From contig CAZIJH010000002.1 in assembly GCA_964539655.1 (NCBI GenBank), positions 62,001-126,000 on the forward strand: DNA of 64,000 nucleotides, read 5' to 3'. The notes beneath the pieces were generated by a model that saw only the letters and a list, made by a program, of their open reading frames with translations, ran no database searches and was not told where the DNA came from. Source of the DNA: CAZIJH01 sp964539655 (GTDB taxonomy: Archaea > Aenigmatarchaeota > Aenigmatarchaeia > CG10238-14 > SCSR01). Numbering within the stretch: the first letter of the stretch is position 1; each line of letters begins with the position of its first letter. Position numbers and translations under genes: made by a program. Below are positions 1 to 7,751 of this stretch, in pieces.

Positions 1-305
1 CTTCCGACAAGCTTTCTCAAGAATATGTAGACGGATACGACGGTTATTCCACTCAGAATTATTGTAGCTATGATCAAACTCGAATGGCTGAAACCTATGA
101 TGCTTGATACGAGCGCGCCGTAGAGTCCTTGCAGCACGAATGTCATCGAGATGTTGGCATGCAATCTGAAATTTCCGTTAAGAAAATTTTCAACTGTGCT
201 ATAGTATGCGTAGTCGTCTCCCGACGAGAAATTTTTAATCGGAATTATCAAAAGGCTGGCGAAAACCAGCGGAATCAAAATGAGTAGCAGCTTGTCTTTG
301 AACAT
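1..305 (-). CDS. Partial membrane glycosyltransferase-like protein (GT-C type), cut by window edge
   Basis: This open frame runs off the left edge; only the first 101 codons are present. It starts at ATG (303-305), one base after the stop of the methyltransferase gene upstream. The first 22 residues form a membrane segment. An acidic SGDDYAYY motif follows, then a short loop and two further hydrophobic segments. An Asp-Asp or Asp-Glu pair in the first external loop is typical of GT-C enzymes that use dolichol-phosphate sugars, such as ArnT and PMT relatives. The 3' part, which would carry most membrane helices, is missing, so the family call is inference from layout and from the neighbouring glycosylation genes. 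Confidence 0.6.
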   Translation of the reverse strand, partial: MFKDKLLLILIPLVFASLLIIPIKNFSSGDDYAYYSTVENFLNGNFRLHANISMTFVLQGLYGALVSSIIGFSHSSLIIATIILSGITVVSVYIFLRKLVG

Positions 306-306
306 C

Positions 307-963
307 CTAACCAACTTTCTGCCCTATCATCAGCAGAGTCATACCCATATGTAATTTTTCTGCGGCCTTTTCGATGATTTTGTTTCCCGATTTTCCTTCG
401 CTGAACGGGTTCCTGAAAAGGATTTCCTTTATCGCGATTATCTTGAACCCGTATTTCTTCATGAATTTTCTCGCTTCGAATCTTGAGATTGCATCCTCTT
501 TCTGCAGCATCTGGAAAACTGACGTCATCGGGTTCAGCTTGTTCGGCTCGCAGAAGACAAGATAGCCGTTCGGCTTCAGTACGCGCCTTATTTCCTTGAA
601 CATCCTGTCCCTGTTTTTCACGTGATGTATTATGCTCACTCCGAACACCATGTCCATTGTGTTATCTTTCAGTGGAATATCCGTTGCGTCTGCGACGACG
701 TAATCGCATTTCACTTCTTTCCTCGCAATCTCGATCATCTGAGGATCTATGTCGCTCGCTATAACGTGGTCGAAATCTTTTGCAAGAAACTTCGTATAAA
801 TTCCGCTTCCGCAGCCCAGCTCGAAAACTTTCCACTTTCTGTTCTTTTTCAGAATCTCGAAAATCTTTTTGTACTTGTCGTAATGGAATCCGCTCTTAGG
901 GTTCCTCGCTATGTGATAATATTGCGCTCCCTTCGATCCAGAAATCTTGCCGATTATCGACAC
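307..963 (-). CDS. Class I SAM-dependent methyltransferase
   Basis: 218 residues from a GTG start. Motif I, ELGCGSG, lies at residues 48-54. An acidic end of strand 2 (SDIDP) and a motif IV/post-IV region with the Methyltransf_11 style HHVKNRDRMFKEIRRVLKPNG follow, so it is a small-molecule or lipid-type methyltransferase rather than an RNA enzyme. Four bases separate it from the upstream GT2 gene, and the truncated GT-C gene begins one base after its stop, so all belong to one minus-strand glycan operon. Methylation of a sugar or lipid carrier is a plausible role. The substrate cannot be read from the sequence. Confidence 0.8.
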   Translation of the reverse strand: MSIIGKISGSKGAQYYHIARNPKSGFHYDKYKKIFEILKKNRKWKVFELGCGSGIYTKFLAKDFDHVIASDIDPQMIEIARKEVKCDYVVADATDIPLKDNTMDMVFGVSIIHHVKNRDRMFKEIRRVLKPNGYLVFCEPNKLNPMTSVFQMLQKEDAISRFEARKFMKKYGFKIIAIKEILFRNPFSEGKSGNKIIEKAAEKLHMGMTLLMIGQKVG

Positions 964-967
964 GGTT

Positions 968-1645
968 TCACCTGAACATCGCCCTCAGGAGCATCGATAT
1001 CATGTTGTATCCGTGCCTGAAACTTTTCATCTTTGAATATCCTTTCTTCCTTTTCTGGTAATGAATAGGAACTTCCTTTATTCTCAGTCCCATCTTCTTC
1101 GCCTCGAGTATGTATTCGAAATCTGGCCAGCTGTTCTCCTTCAGATTTTTTTCTATCGTGTTCCTTCTGAACGCCTTGAACCCGCACAGCGTGTCCGTGA
1201 GCCTCTGTCTTATCATCATCGATACGACGAGAGCGAATCCGAAGTTTCCTATAACGTGCAACTTTTTCATTGCGCCTTTCTCCATCGGAAGGATCATTCT
1301 CGTGCCGTTCACGAAATCCGCTTCGTTGTTCCTTATCGGCTTTATGATGTTGAGAATTTCTTTCGTAGCCATGTCGGCATCCTGCACAACAATTATTTCT
1401 CCGCTTGATGCTTTCATTCCAGCCCTTAGAGCGTATCCTTTGCCGCGATTCGGCGTATAGCTCACAAGTTTTATTCCCTTTATCCTCGAAGCGACTTCAT
1501 CCGTCCTGTCTCTCGAACCGTCATTGACAACTACGATCTCGTGGCTGACATCTTTCATTACCTGTTTCACTTTGTCGACGCATTCAACAAGGCCCTGCTC
1601 CTCGTTGTATGCCGGGATTATGACGCTGACTTCAGGATGTTTCAT
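968..1645 (-). CDS. Family 2 glycosyltransferase, dolichol-phosphate sugar synthase-like
   Basis: 225 residues, a soluble GT-A fold. The N-terminus reads VSVIIPAYNEE. The NDGS motif is at 41-44 and the metal-binding QDAD at 88-91. The later DTLCGFKAFRR region matches the DTxCGFKxF signature of dolichyl-phosphate mannose and glucose synthases. There is no C-terminal membrane domain, as in eukaryotic Dpm1 and many archaeal enzymes. The expected reaction is transfer of a hexose from a nucleotide sugar to dolichol phosphate at the inner membrane face, supplying GT-C enzymes such as its neighbours. The sugar donor is not identifiable. Confidence 0.85.
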   Translation of the reverse strand: MKHPEVSVIIPAYNEEQGLVECVDKVKQVMKDVSHEIVVVNDGSRDRTDEVASRIKGIKLVSYTPNRGKGYALRAGMKASSGEIIVVQDADMATKEILNIIKPIRNNEADFVNGTRMILPMEKGAMKKLHVIGNFGFALVVSMMIRQRLTDTLCGFKAFRRNTIEKNLKENSWPDFEYILEAKKMGLRIKEVPIHYQKRKKGYSKMKSFRHGYNMISMLLRAMFR

Positions 1646-1677
1646 TAAATCAAATCCGATTCTTTTGTATTAAAATA

Positions 1678-3045
1678 TTATTTTTTATAAATTATTGTTT
1701 TGTCTGTCCTGAATCCGACCTTGAAATCGTCCTGGTTCGCAAACGGATCTACATATGGAGCTTCGAACAATGTCACCATCACGCAATTAACGCTGTGTTT
1801 GACAGCTATCTCCAACGAAGAATTCAGATCAGGCCTGAGCGGGACGCTCTCAAATCCGCTGTAATACCAAACTTGGGTCTTGGAATTGCTCATAACAGGA
1901 GAATTACAGTTGTCCTTCGTCCACATGATCGAACTTTTCGCTTCTGCATATCTCGGATAATTAGCAAACACGCTAGCGAAATAAAATCCGATGAAAATGT
2001 TTGCGAGCATCAATGAAATGAAAATATATGTGCCGATTTTCTTGTACTTCTTCAATATAGTCACAGTTCCCGCAGCGCCGACCAAGAATGCAAGCGGCAG
2101 AATGTGGACAAGATATCTTTCCTCTGCCACTTTTCCGAACACGAATATCTGCGCGAGAAATAGAATTGCTATACCTGCAAGGATGAGAATCCAATTCTTG
2201 TTGTTCCTTACTTTGTAGATTCCGTACAGCACGAGAGGGAAGGAAGTTCCGAGCACGACGAAAAGATATGGAATATACAGTAATGTTACTGAAGGGTTGA
2301 ATCCCAAATCGGACGAAGCCTGGTGGGCCGACCCGCCTATCGGATTTCCGAATACGTTCAGGTTGAAAATTATCCACGGTGCAATCACAAGCAACGCGAC
2401 AATTATCCCGACAGCGAAATTCCTATCTACAAGTATCTTAATTTTTCTTGAAAGAAGAACATACGATAAAAGCAGAATTATCAGCAAGGCTCCGTACTGG
2501 TATCTTGTCAGGAATGTCAGCGCCGCCAACAGGGGAACAGTAACCAGATATTTTTTATTTTTTAGCGCGTAGAAAAACGCGATTAGAGAAAGGACGAAGA
2601 AAAATATTGCCGTGCTCTCTGTCAGCGGCCTTGTTCCGAGCAAAAACAATGCTGGATTGAAAAATGCGAGCAATGCAGAAATCTTAGCGATTTTCTTGTC
2701 GAACAGGATCTTTCCGAGATAGTAGAAAAGAATTATCGATAGAGAGCCGAACAGCGGTCCTACGATTAATGCCCCGATTTCTCCGAACGCAAAAAAGAAC
2801 GGCGTAAGTATGAGCGGATGCAGCGGAGAGATGAACCTTTCCTCGTCGTCAGGATAAGTGACTGTCTCGTTGTTCACACTGTATTCAAACGGCGCATGGC
2901 CGAACTCTCCTGTCATCGCCATCTTCTTCGCGGTGTAAAGGTAGAGCGACTCGTCGACCCCGAATCCGTCCGACATCAACGCGAATGGGAGCTTGAGCAA
3001 CAGGCTAGCAACGAAAATGATTACCAAAAAATTTCTTTCTTTCAT
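1678..3045 (-). CDS. GT-C family membrane glycosyltransferase (PMT_2/ArnT-like)
   Basis: 455 residues with an N-terminal membrane helix, then the external-loop acidic pair in GVDESLY near residue 31, and about ten further hydrophobic segments. The C-terminal third is a soluble domain. The layout is that of dolichyl-phosphate-sugar dependent transferases of the PMT_2/ArnT group, which use lipid-linked sugars on the outer membrane face. The start codon overlaps the stop of the upstream GT2 gene by four bases (ATGA), so the two are translationally coupled; the pair probably makes and uses the same dolichol-phosphate sugar. Acceptor unknown. Confidence 0.8.
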   Translation of the reverse strand: MKERNFLVIIFVASLLLKLPFALMSDGFGVDESLYLYTAKKMAMTGEFGHAPFEYSVNNETVTYPDDEERFISPLHPLILTPFFFAFGEIGALIVGPLFGSLSIILFYYLGKILFDKKIAKISALLAFFNPALFLLGTRPLTESTAIFFFVLSLIAFFYALKNKKYLVTVPLLAALTFLTRYQYGALLIILLLSYVLLSRKIKILVDRNFAVGIIVALLVIAPWIIFNLNVFGNPIGGSAHQASSDLGFNPSVTLLYIPYLFVVLGTSFPLVLYGIYKVRNNKNWILILAGIAILFLAQIFVFGKVAEERYLVHILPLAFLVGAAGTVTILKKYKKIGTYIFISLMLANIFIGFYFASVFANYPRYAEAKSSIMWTKDNCNSPVMSNSKTQVWYYSGFESVPLRPDLNSSLEIAVKHSVNCVMVTLFEAPYVDPFANQDDFKVGFRTDKTIIYKK

Positions 3046-3713
3046 TTGTGATCCCTCGATAGTCTGACGAGCATCCTGAAAAATGCAGGTATCTCTTTCC
3101 TCCCGAGTTTGGATTTTCCTATTTTCCTGTTAACGAATTTTATTGGAATCTCCGAAATTTTAAAACCGTTCTTGAAAATTTTGTAGAGGATTTCTATCTG
3201 GAAATTGTAATCTTTGCTCGAGATCTTTTTAAGATTTATTTTCTTGAAAATATTTTTTCTGTATCCGCGGTATCCGCTAGTCGGGTCCTTGATCGGCATG
3301 CCGAGAACCATTCTTGTGAGCACGCTGGCCCCAGAACTTATAAATTTTCTGTCGACGCCCCAGCCTTCCACCTTTCCTCCTGGGATCTTCCTCGATCCTA
3401 TGACCATGTCGTTAGTTTTCAAACCCTTCAAAATATTCTTGATGTAAATGGGATCGTGGCTCAGGTCGGCGTCCATTGTAATTATGAAGTCTCCGCGTGC
3501 GGAAATCATTCCAGTTTTCAAAGCTGACCCGAGACCGCTATCTTTCTGTCTGATGACTCTTGCCCCAGCTTTTTTCGCACGCGAAGGAGTGTCGTCATTT
3601 GATTTGTCGACAATTACGATCTCGTGCCTAGATTGTTTGAGAACGCTATGGATGCGATTGATGAGTTCTCCGATTCCTGGCTCGTTCATTGTCGGGATTA
3701 TTACTGATATCAT
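3042..3713 (-). CDS. Family 2 glycosyltransferase, dolichol-phosphate mannose synthase-like
   Basis: I start it at the ATG at 3711-3713 (MISVIIPTMNE). A start six codons upstream is possible but adds residues not expected in the fold. The frame shows the GT-A strand ISVIIPTMNEPG, the IVDKSNDDT motif, the metal motif MDADLSHDP and the DPTSGYRGYRK region, all standard for Dpm1-type dolichol-phosphate mannose synthases. No membrane anchor is seen. It is a paralogue of the GT2 at 968-1645 and overlaps the downstream GT-C gene by four bases. Function in dolichol-phosphate sugar supply is well supported; the sugar is inferred only. Confidence 0.85.
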   Translation of the reverse strand: MISVIIPTMNEPGIGELINRIHSVLKQSRHEIVIVDKSNDDTPSRAKKAGARVIRQKDSGLGSALKTGMISARGDFIITMDADLSHDPIYIKNILKGLKTNDMVIGSRKIPGGKVEGWGVDRKFISSGASVLTRMVLGMPIKDPTSGYRGYRKNIFKKINLKKISSKDYNFQIEILYKIFKNGFKISEIPIKFVNRKIGKSKLGRKEIPAFFRMLVRLSRDHK

Positions 3714-3799
3714 TTGAATCAATATTAACAATCGAATTTCTCGGCTGAGTAATAATACTATAAGAATCTTATTAAACTATTTGAATAGAGGAATGTTAG

Positions 3800-5119
3800 A
3801 TGGACGAAAACGAGATTAGAAACCAGATAAACAGTCTCGTGAAGGAATTCTTTGTTCTCAAAAATCAAAAGAAGAAATTCGTTCCTGGAGAAACTTTTGT
3901 CCAGTACTCGGGGGATCTGACAAGCGAAAGCGAGATCAACGCAGCTGTGTCGACGCTGCTCGACGGAAGACTTGCGTTCGGCAAGAGAGTCGAGGAATTC
4001 GAAAACAATTTTGCAAACTATCTTGGGGTCAAGCACGCGTCCGCCGTGAGCACGGGGTCGGACGCTTGCATGCTTTCGATGCATGCGATGATGAACAAAC
4101 ATCTTGAAAATCCGATCAAGGCCGGCGACGAAGTTATCGTATGCGCGCTGAATTTCGCTACGCCGATAAGTTCGCTCGTTTTCAGCGGGCTGAAGCCTGT
4201 TTTCGTCGACACAAATATCAGCAATTATACGATCAACACCGATAGGATCGAGGAAGCGATAACAGACAAGACGAGGATGATAATCGCGACGCACATTTTC
4301 GGAAGCGTGTGCAACATGGACAAGATAATGGAGCTCGCTAAGAAATATAACCTCCGTGTTATCGAGGATTGCTGCGATGCACACGGCTCACTATACGACG
4401 GAAGAAAAGTCGGTTCGATCGGAGACACTGGAGCATTCTCATTTTATCCGGCGCACGGAATGACGATGGGCGGAGAAGGCGGAATAATTTCCACGAACGA
4501 CGAGAACATCCACGACGTGGTAAGATCGATAAGGATGTGGGGAAGGGCGCTCCCGTGCAAGATATGCGGGAAGGATCTTTCGAAAGAATGCATGTATCAT
4601 CACAACATTGATCTTGCCGGAATGGAAGACTACGACATCAATTATCTTTTCATAAATCTCGGATTCAATTCGAAGATTACAGAGGTGCAGGGAGCGTTCG
4701 GACTCGAGCAGCTCAAGAAGCTCGACGACTTCAACAAGATCAGGGATTCGAACTTCAATTACATTGTCAACGGACTGAAACCTTACGAGGACGTTTTGGT
4801 TTTGCCGAAAGCAGTCGACAAGGCGAAGCCGGCATGGTATACAATCCCGCTCACGATAAAGCCTGGAGCGAATTTCACGAGAAAAGAAATCACCGACGAG
4901 CTTGCGAGAGCGAAAATAGAATACAGGTTCCTTTTCACAGGAAATATTTTGAAACAGCCGGCATACAGAAATATCGATCACAGAGTTTCAGGTTCGTTGG
5001 AAAATGCTGATCTCACCACGACGAATTCGTTCTTCGTCGGATGCTATCAGGGAATGACTCCGGAAATGAGAGAATACATCGTGCAGACAATGTCAAACTT
5101 CTTGGACAAGCACAAATAA
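3800..5119 (+). CDS. E1/RfbH-type PMP-dependent 3-dehydrase of the DegT/DnrJ/EryC1 fold
   Basis: 439 residues, DegT/StrS aminotransferase fold. The position of the PLP-binding lysine is histidine: FYPAHGMTMG, His219 by my count, as in E1 (CDP-6-deoxy-4-keto-glucose 3-dehydrase, RfbH/DdhC). Cysteines at 192, 253, 256 and 264 form a C-x60-C-x2-C-x7-C pattern close to the [2Fe-2S] ligand set of E1. This is established for the family: E1 uses PMP and an iron-sulfur cluster to remove the C3 hydroxyl in 3,6-dideoxyhexose synthesis, rather than transaminating. A 3-deoxy sugar for the surface glycan is therefore likely. No E3-type reductase is visible in the window. The start ATG at 3800 leaves a 69-87 base divergent promoter region to the GT2 gene. 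Confidence 0.82.
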   Translation: MDENEIRNQINSLVKEFFVLKNQKKKFVPGETFVQYSGDLTSESEINAAVSTLLDGRLAFGKRVEEFENNFANYLGVKHASAVSTGSDACMLSMHAMMNKHLENPIKAGDEVIVCALNFATPISSLVFSGLKPVFVDTNISNYTINTDRIEEAITDKTRMIIATHIFGSVCNMDKIMELAKKYNLRVIEDCCDAHGSLYDGRKVGSIGDTGAFSFYPAHGMTMGGEGGIISTNDENIHDVVRSIRMWGRALPCKICGKDLSKECMYHHNIDLAGMEDYDINYLFINLGFNSKITEVQGAFGLEQLKKLDDFNKIRDSNFNYIVNGLKPYEDVLVLPKAVDKAKPAWYTIPLTIKPGANFTRKEITDELARAKIEYRFLFTGNILKQPAYRNIDHRVSGSLENADLTTTNSFFVGCYQGMTPEMREYIVQTMSNFLDKHK

Positions 5120-5182
5120 TTTCTTCGGATCAACGACGTTAATTTAAATTGTCGGAATTCCCTTTATCTTTAAAGTGACCTT

Positions 5183-6685
5183 ATGAATTCCGGAGAGAAG
5201 CTTGTCGGCAACAGTTTCTTTTTGTTCACGGACTGGTTTTCGCTCACGGTTTTGTCGTTGCTATACTGGTTCGTGATTGGCAAGACGCTTCCTCCTGAAA
5301 ATTACGGGATAATCGCGACATCCACAAACCTGATACTGATGATCTCGGGGCTGAGCCTAATAGGAATGCAGCTGACTGTGCCGAAGCTCGTTTCAGAGTA
5401 TGCGCAAAAAAAACAATACGACAAGCTGAAAAGTCTCGTCTCATTCTCGATGAAGATCGTGATACTCATCGTGTCTGCAATCTCGCTTTCGATGATTCTT
5501 TTCTCGGGATTCTTCACGAATCTTTTCAATCTTCCGCTTGACGCGCTGATAATAGTTTCAGTCAGCCTGTTCGTCTGGTCCCTGTGGAGCCTGTCGACTT
5601 CCATTCTTCTCGGGCTGCAGAACATGAAATACATATTCCAAACCAACCTCGTGGGAAACATTTTGAGAATTTTACTGGCGGTCGCGATGATTTCCGCAGG
5701 CTTTGCATACGTCGGTCCGTTGGCAGCTACGCTGATAGGACTTTTCCTGATTATCTTATTGCGATGGAAATTTTTCAGCCTGTACAGTCCGGCGAAAATA
5801 AACAAGAAGCAGGTTATAATGAAGTACGCGATTCCCGCATTCGTCGCAGGGATAGCAGTCATACTTTTTTCAAACGCTCCCAACATCATACTTAACACGA
5901 TACAAGGTCCCGCAGTAACAGGATTGTTCGCGATTGCGATCACGGTCTCGTCGCCGCTCGCCACAATTCCTTCAACATTCTCTTCCGCGTCTTTCCCGAT
6001 AGTGTCCGCTCTTTCAACGGAGCGAAATCCAAACAAGAAGCAGATGAGGCTGATAAATTTCGCAACACGCTACTCTTTCTTCATGACAATCCCGGCTTTC
6101 ACAATCCTGATCGTTTTTGCTGAAAAAATATTGCTGATGTTTTCGAGAGTGGAATATCTTCCTGCGGTGCAGCTGATACCGATAATCGCTCTGTCGACAA
6201 TAGTCTGGGGCGTGGGGCAGATATTCAATTCCAGCATATACGCGATAAGGAAGCCTAACGTCAGCAGGAACATAGTGGTGCTTTCGACAATAACATTTTT
6301 CGTGATGGCATTCCCACTCACGTACATTCTCTCGTCTTTCGGCACGGCTGTGTCGTATCTTGCTTCGACTCTTGTGTTCGCGATCCTGAGTTACGCGTAT
6401 CTGCGCAAATCAATAAAATTGAAATTCGACTCGATGGTGTTCATGAAAATAATCTCGTCGAGCATACTGTTCGGAGCAATCATTTACTCGGTCAAATTTT
6501 TCGACAACATCATAATCAAATTTTTGCTGCTCTCATTGGGGATTGCCAGCTATTTCGGAATTCTTTTGGTGATGAAATATTATTCGAAAGACGACGCGAG
6601 AGTGTTCGAAATAATTTCCATGAAGTCCCCGGTTTTCAAGAAGCAGATTATGCAGATATCCAAATTCATTTCAGACAATTCCTAG
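5183..6685 (+). CDS. Polysaccharide/oligosaccharide flippase (MOP superfamily, Wzx-like)
   Basis: 500 residues made almost entirely of membrane segments, about 12-14, in the pattern of MOP superfamily exporters (Wzx/RfbX, polysaccharide synthesis). Short charged loops separate the helices. In the glycan cluster its expected role is to move the lipid-linked oligosaccharide across the membrane so that AglB (21550) can use it. It follows the dehydrase gene on the same strand after 63 bases and ends convergently with the GPT gene, overlapping by 15 bases. Substrate is unknown. Confidence 0.85.
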   Translation: MNSGEKLVGNSFFLFTDWFSLTVLSLLYWFVIGKTLPPENYGIIATSTNLILMISGLSLIGMQLTVPKLVSEYAQKKQYDKLKSLVSFSMKIVILIVSAISLSMILFSGFFTNLFNLPLDALIIVSVSLFVWSLWSLSTSILLGLQNMKYIFQTNLVGNILRILLAVAMISAGFAYVGPLAATLIGLFLIILLRWKFFSLYSPAKINKKQVIMKYAIPAFVAGIAVILFSNAPNIILNTIQGPAVTGLFAIAITVSSPLATIPSTFSSASFPIVSALSTERNPNKKQMRLINFATRYSFFMTIPAFTILIVFAEKILLMFSRVEYLPAVQLIPIIALSTIVWGVGQIFNSSIYAIRKPNVSRNIVVLSTITFFVMAFPLTYILSSFGTAVSYLASTLVFAILSYAYLRKSIKLKFDSMVFMKIISSSILFGAIIYSVKFFDNIIIKFLLLSLGIASYFGILLVMKYYSKDDARVFEIISMKSPVFKKQIMQISKFISDNS

Positions 6686-7690
6686 GAAAGGAATCGCCGC
6701 GAACGCCGCCTGTATCAGCATCATTCCGACGACGATCTGCCTTTCGGTCAATCCGAACCTCATCATCAGATGGGTCCACGAATAAATTTTGTTTCCGTAC
6801 TTCGATTTTATTTTTCCGTTAGCCTGAACGACACCGAGATCGGACGCGAATCTACCGAGCTTGTATATCGAATAGAATTTCAGAATTCCCTGAATGATGA
6901 AAGGAGTCATAACGATTATCGCTATCTTCTCCATGTTTCCGATTATCGCTCCTACAGCAACGACCGCTCCGAGCACGTAGGGCAGAGTGTCCCCAGGAAG
7001 AATTTTCGCCGGAGAGAAATTGTACCTCAGGAGAGCAAGCAACGCTGCGAACGTCGACAAGAAAAGAAGAGCGGCTTCCATATTTCCATTCATGAAAGAG
7101 AAAATTCCCAATGACAATGTGTATACTGCTCCCATTCCTGCTTCGAGCCCGTTGAATCCCCCGAGCATGTTCACCATGTTCGAAGCTCCGACTACCCCGA
7201 TAGGAATTATCAGAAGCGGGAAAAGCAGTCCAAAATCTACAGTGCCGATGATCGGAAACGTCATCTGAGTCATTCCGGCCATTATCGCCATCAGCGGGAG
7301 CGCCGCGGGAAAAGTGAGCGCGACCTTCTGCCATCTTTTCAATCCGAGTTTTCCTTCTATGTGCCCGAGAATCCTCACCTGAACGACGTTGAGATCGTCA
7401 ATGAAGCCCGCGGCAGTTATTATCATTATCGAGGTGAGCGCCGCGAAAATTTTCAGCATCGACGTGTTGTCCCCGTATATGAAAACGTTGAGGAAGATGT
7501 ACGCGAGGAGCGCGAACATTATTCCCATCGTGACGGGAACGCCCGCGGAATGGGGAAGGATGGGGTCGCCGACTTTGTGCACGTCGGTGCTCGTGAGCTT
7601 GACGAACCTGAAATACCTTATGAAAAACGGAATCGAGAACAAAGTCGCGAGGAACGCGATGGAGATTGAAATTGTCAGTATCGTTACCAT
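6671..7690 (-). CDS. UDP-GlcNAc:dolichyl-phosphate GlcNAc-1-phosphate transferase-like (GPT/MraY family)
   Basis: 339 residues with about ten membrane helices. Two family signatures are visible: AAGFIDDLN, the Asp-Asp pair of the Mg site, and NMLGGFNGLEAG, the N-x-x-G-G-x-N-G-L loop. These define the GPT/MraY/WecA family, which loads a sugar-1-phosphate onto a polyprenyl or dolichyl phosphate at the cytoplasmic face, the first step of lipid-linked oligosaccharide assembly. In an archaeon the AglH/Alg7-like role is most likely; I do not assign the symbol because specificity is not visible. It ends inside the convergent flippase gene. Confidence 0.88.
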   Translation of the reverse strand: MVTILTISISIAFLATLFSIPFFIRYFRFVKLTSTDVHKVGDPILPHSAGVPVTMGIMFALLAYIFLNVFIYGDNTSMLKIFAALTSIMIITAAGFIDDLNVVQVRILGHIEGKLGLKRWQKVALTFPAALPLMAIMAGMTQMTFPIIGTVDFGLLFPLLIIPIGVVGASNMVNMLGGFNGLEAGMGAVYTLSLGIFSFMNGNMEAALLFLSTFAALLALLRYNFSPAKILPGDTLPYVLGAVVAVGAIIGNMEKIAIIVMTPFIIQGILKFYSIYKLGRFASDLGVVQANGKIKSKYGNKIYSWTHLMMRFGLTERQIVVGMMLIQAAFAAIPFLGIV

Positions 7691-7751
7691 GTTTCCACTT
7701 TGCTTGTTAATTTAGTTGGGACGTTTAAAATTAATAAAGATAGCCAGACTC

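Noticed and set aside
622..975. Long plus-strand frame opposite the methyltransferase gene
   Set aside because: It mirrors a clear methyltransferase on the minus strand and has no family motif or fitting codon usage.
6852..7334. Long minus-strand frame within the GPT gene
   Set aside because: It is out of frame with a clear multi-helix transferase and rich in Arg/Ser, as shadow frames are.
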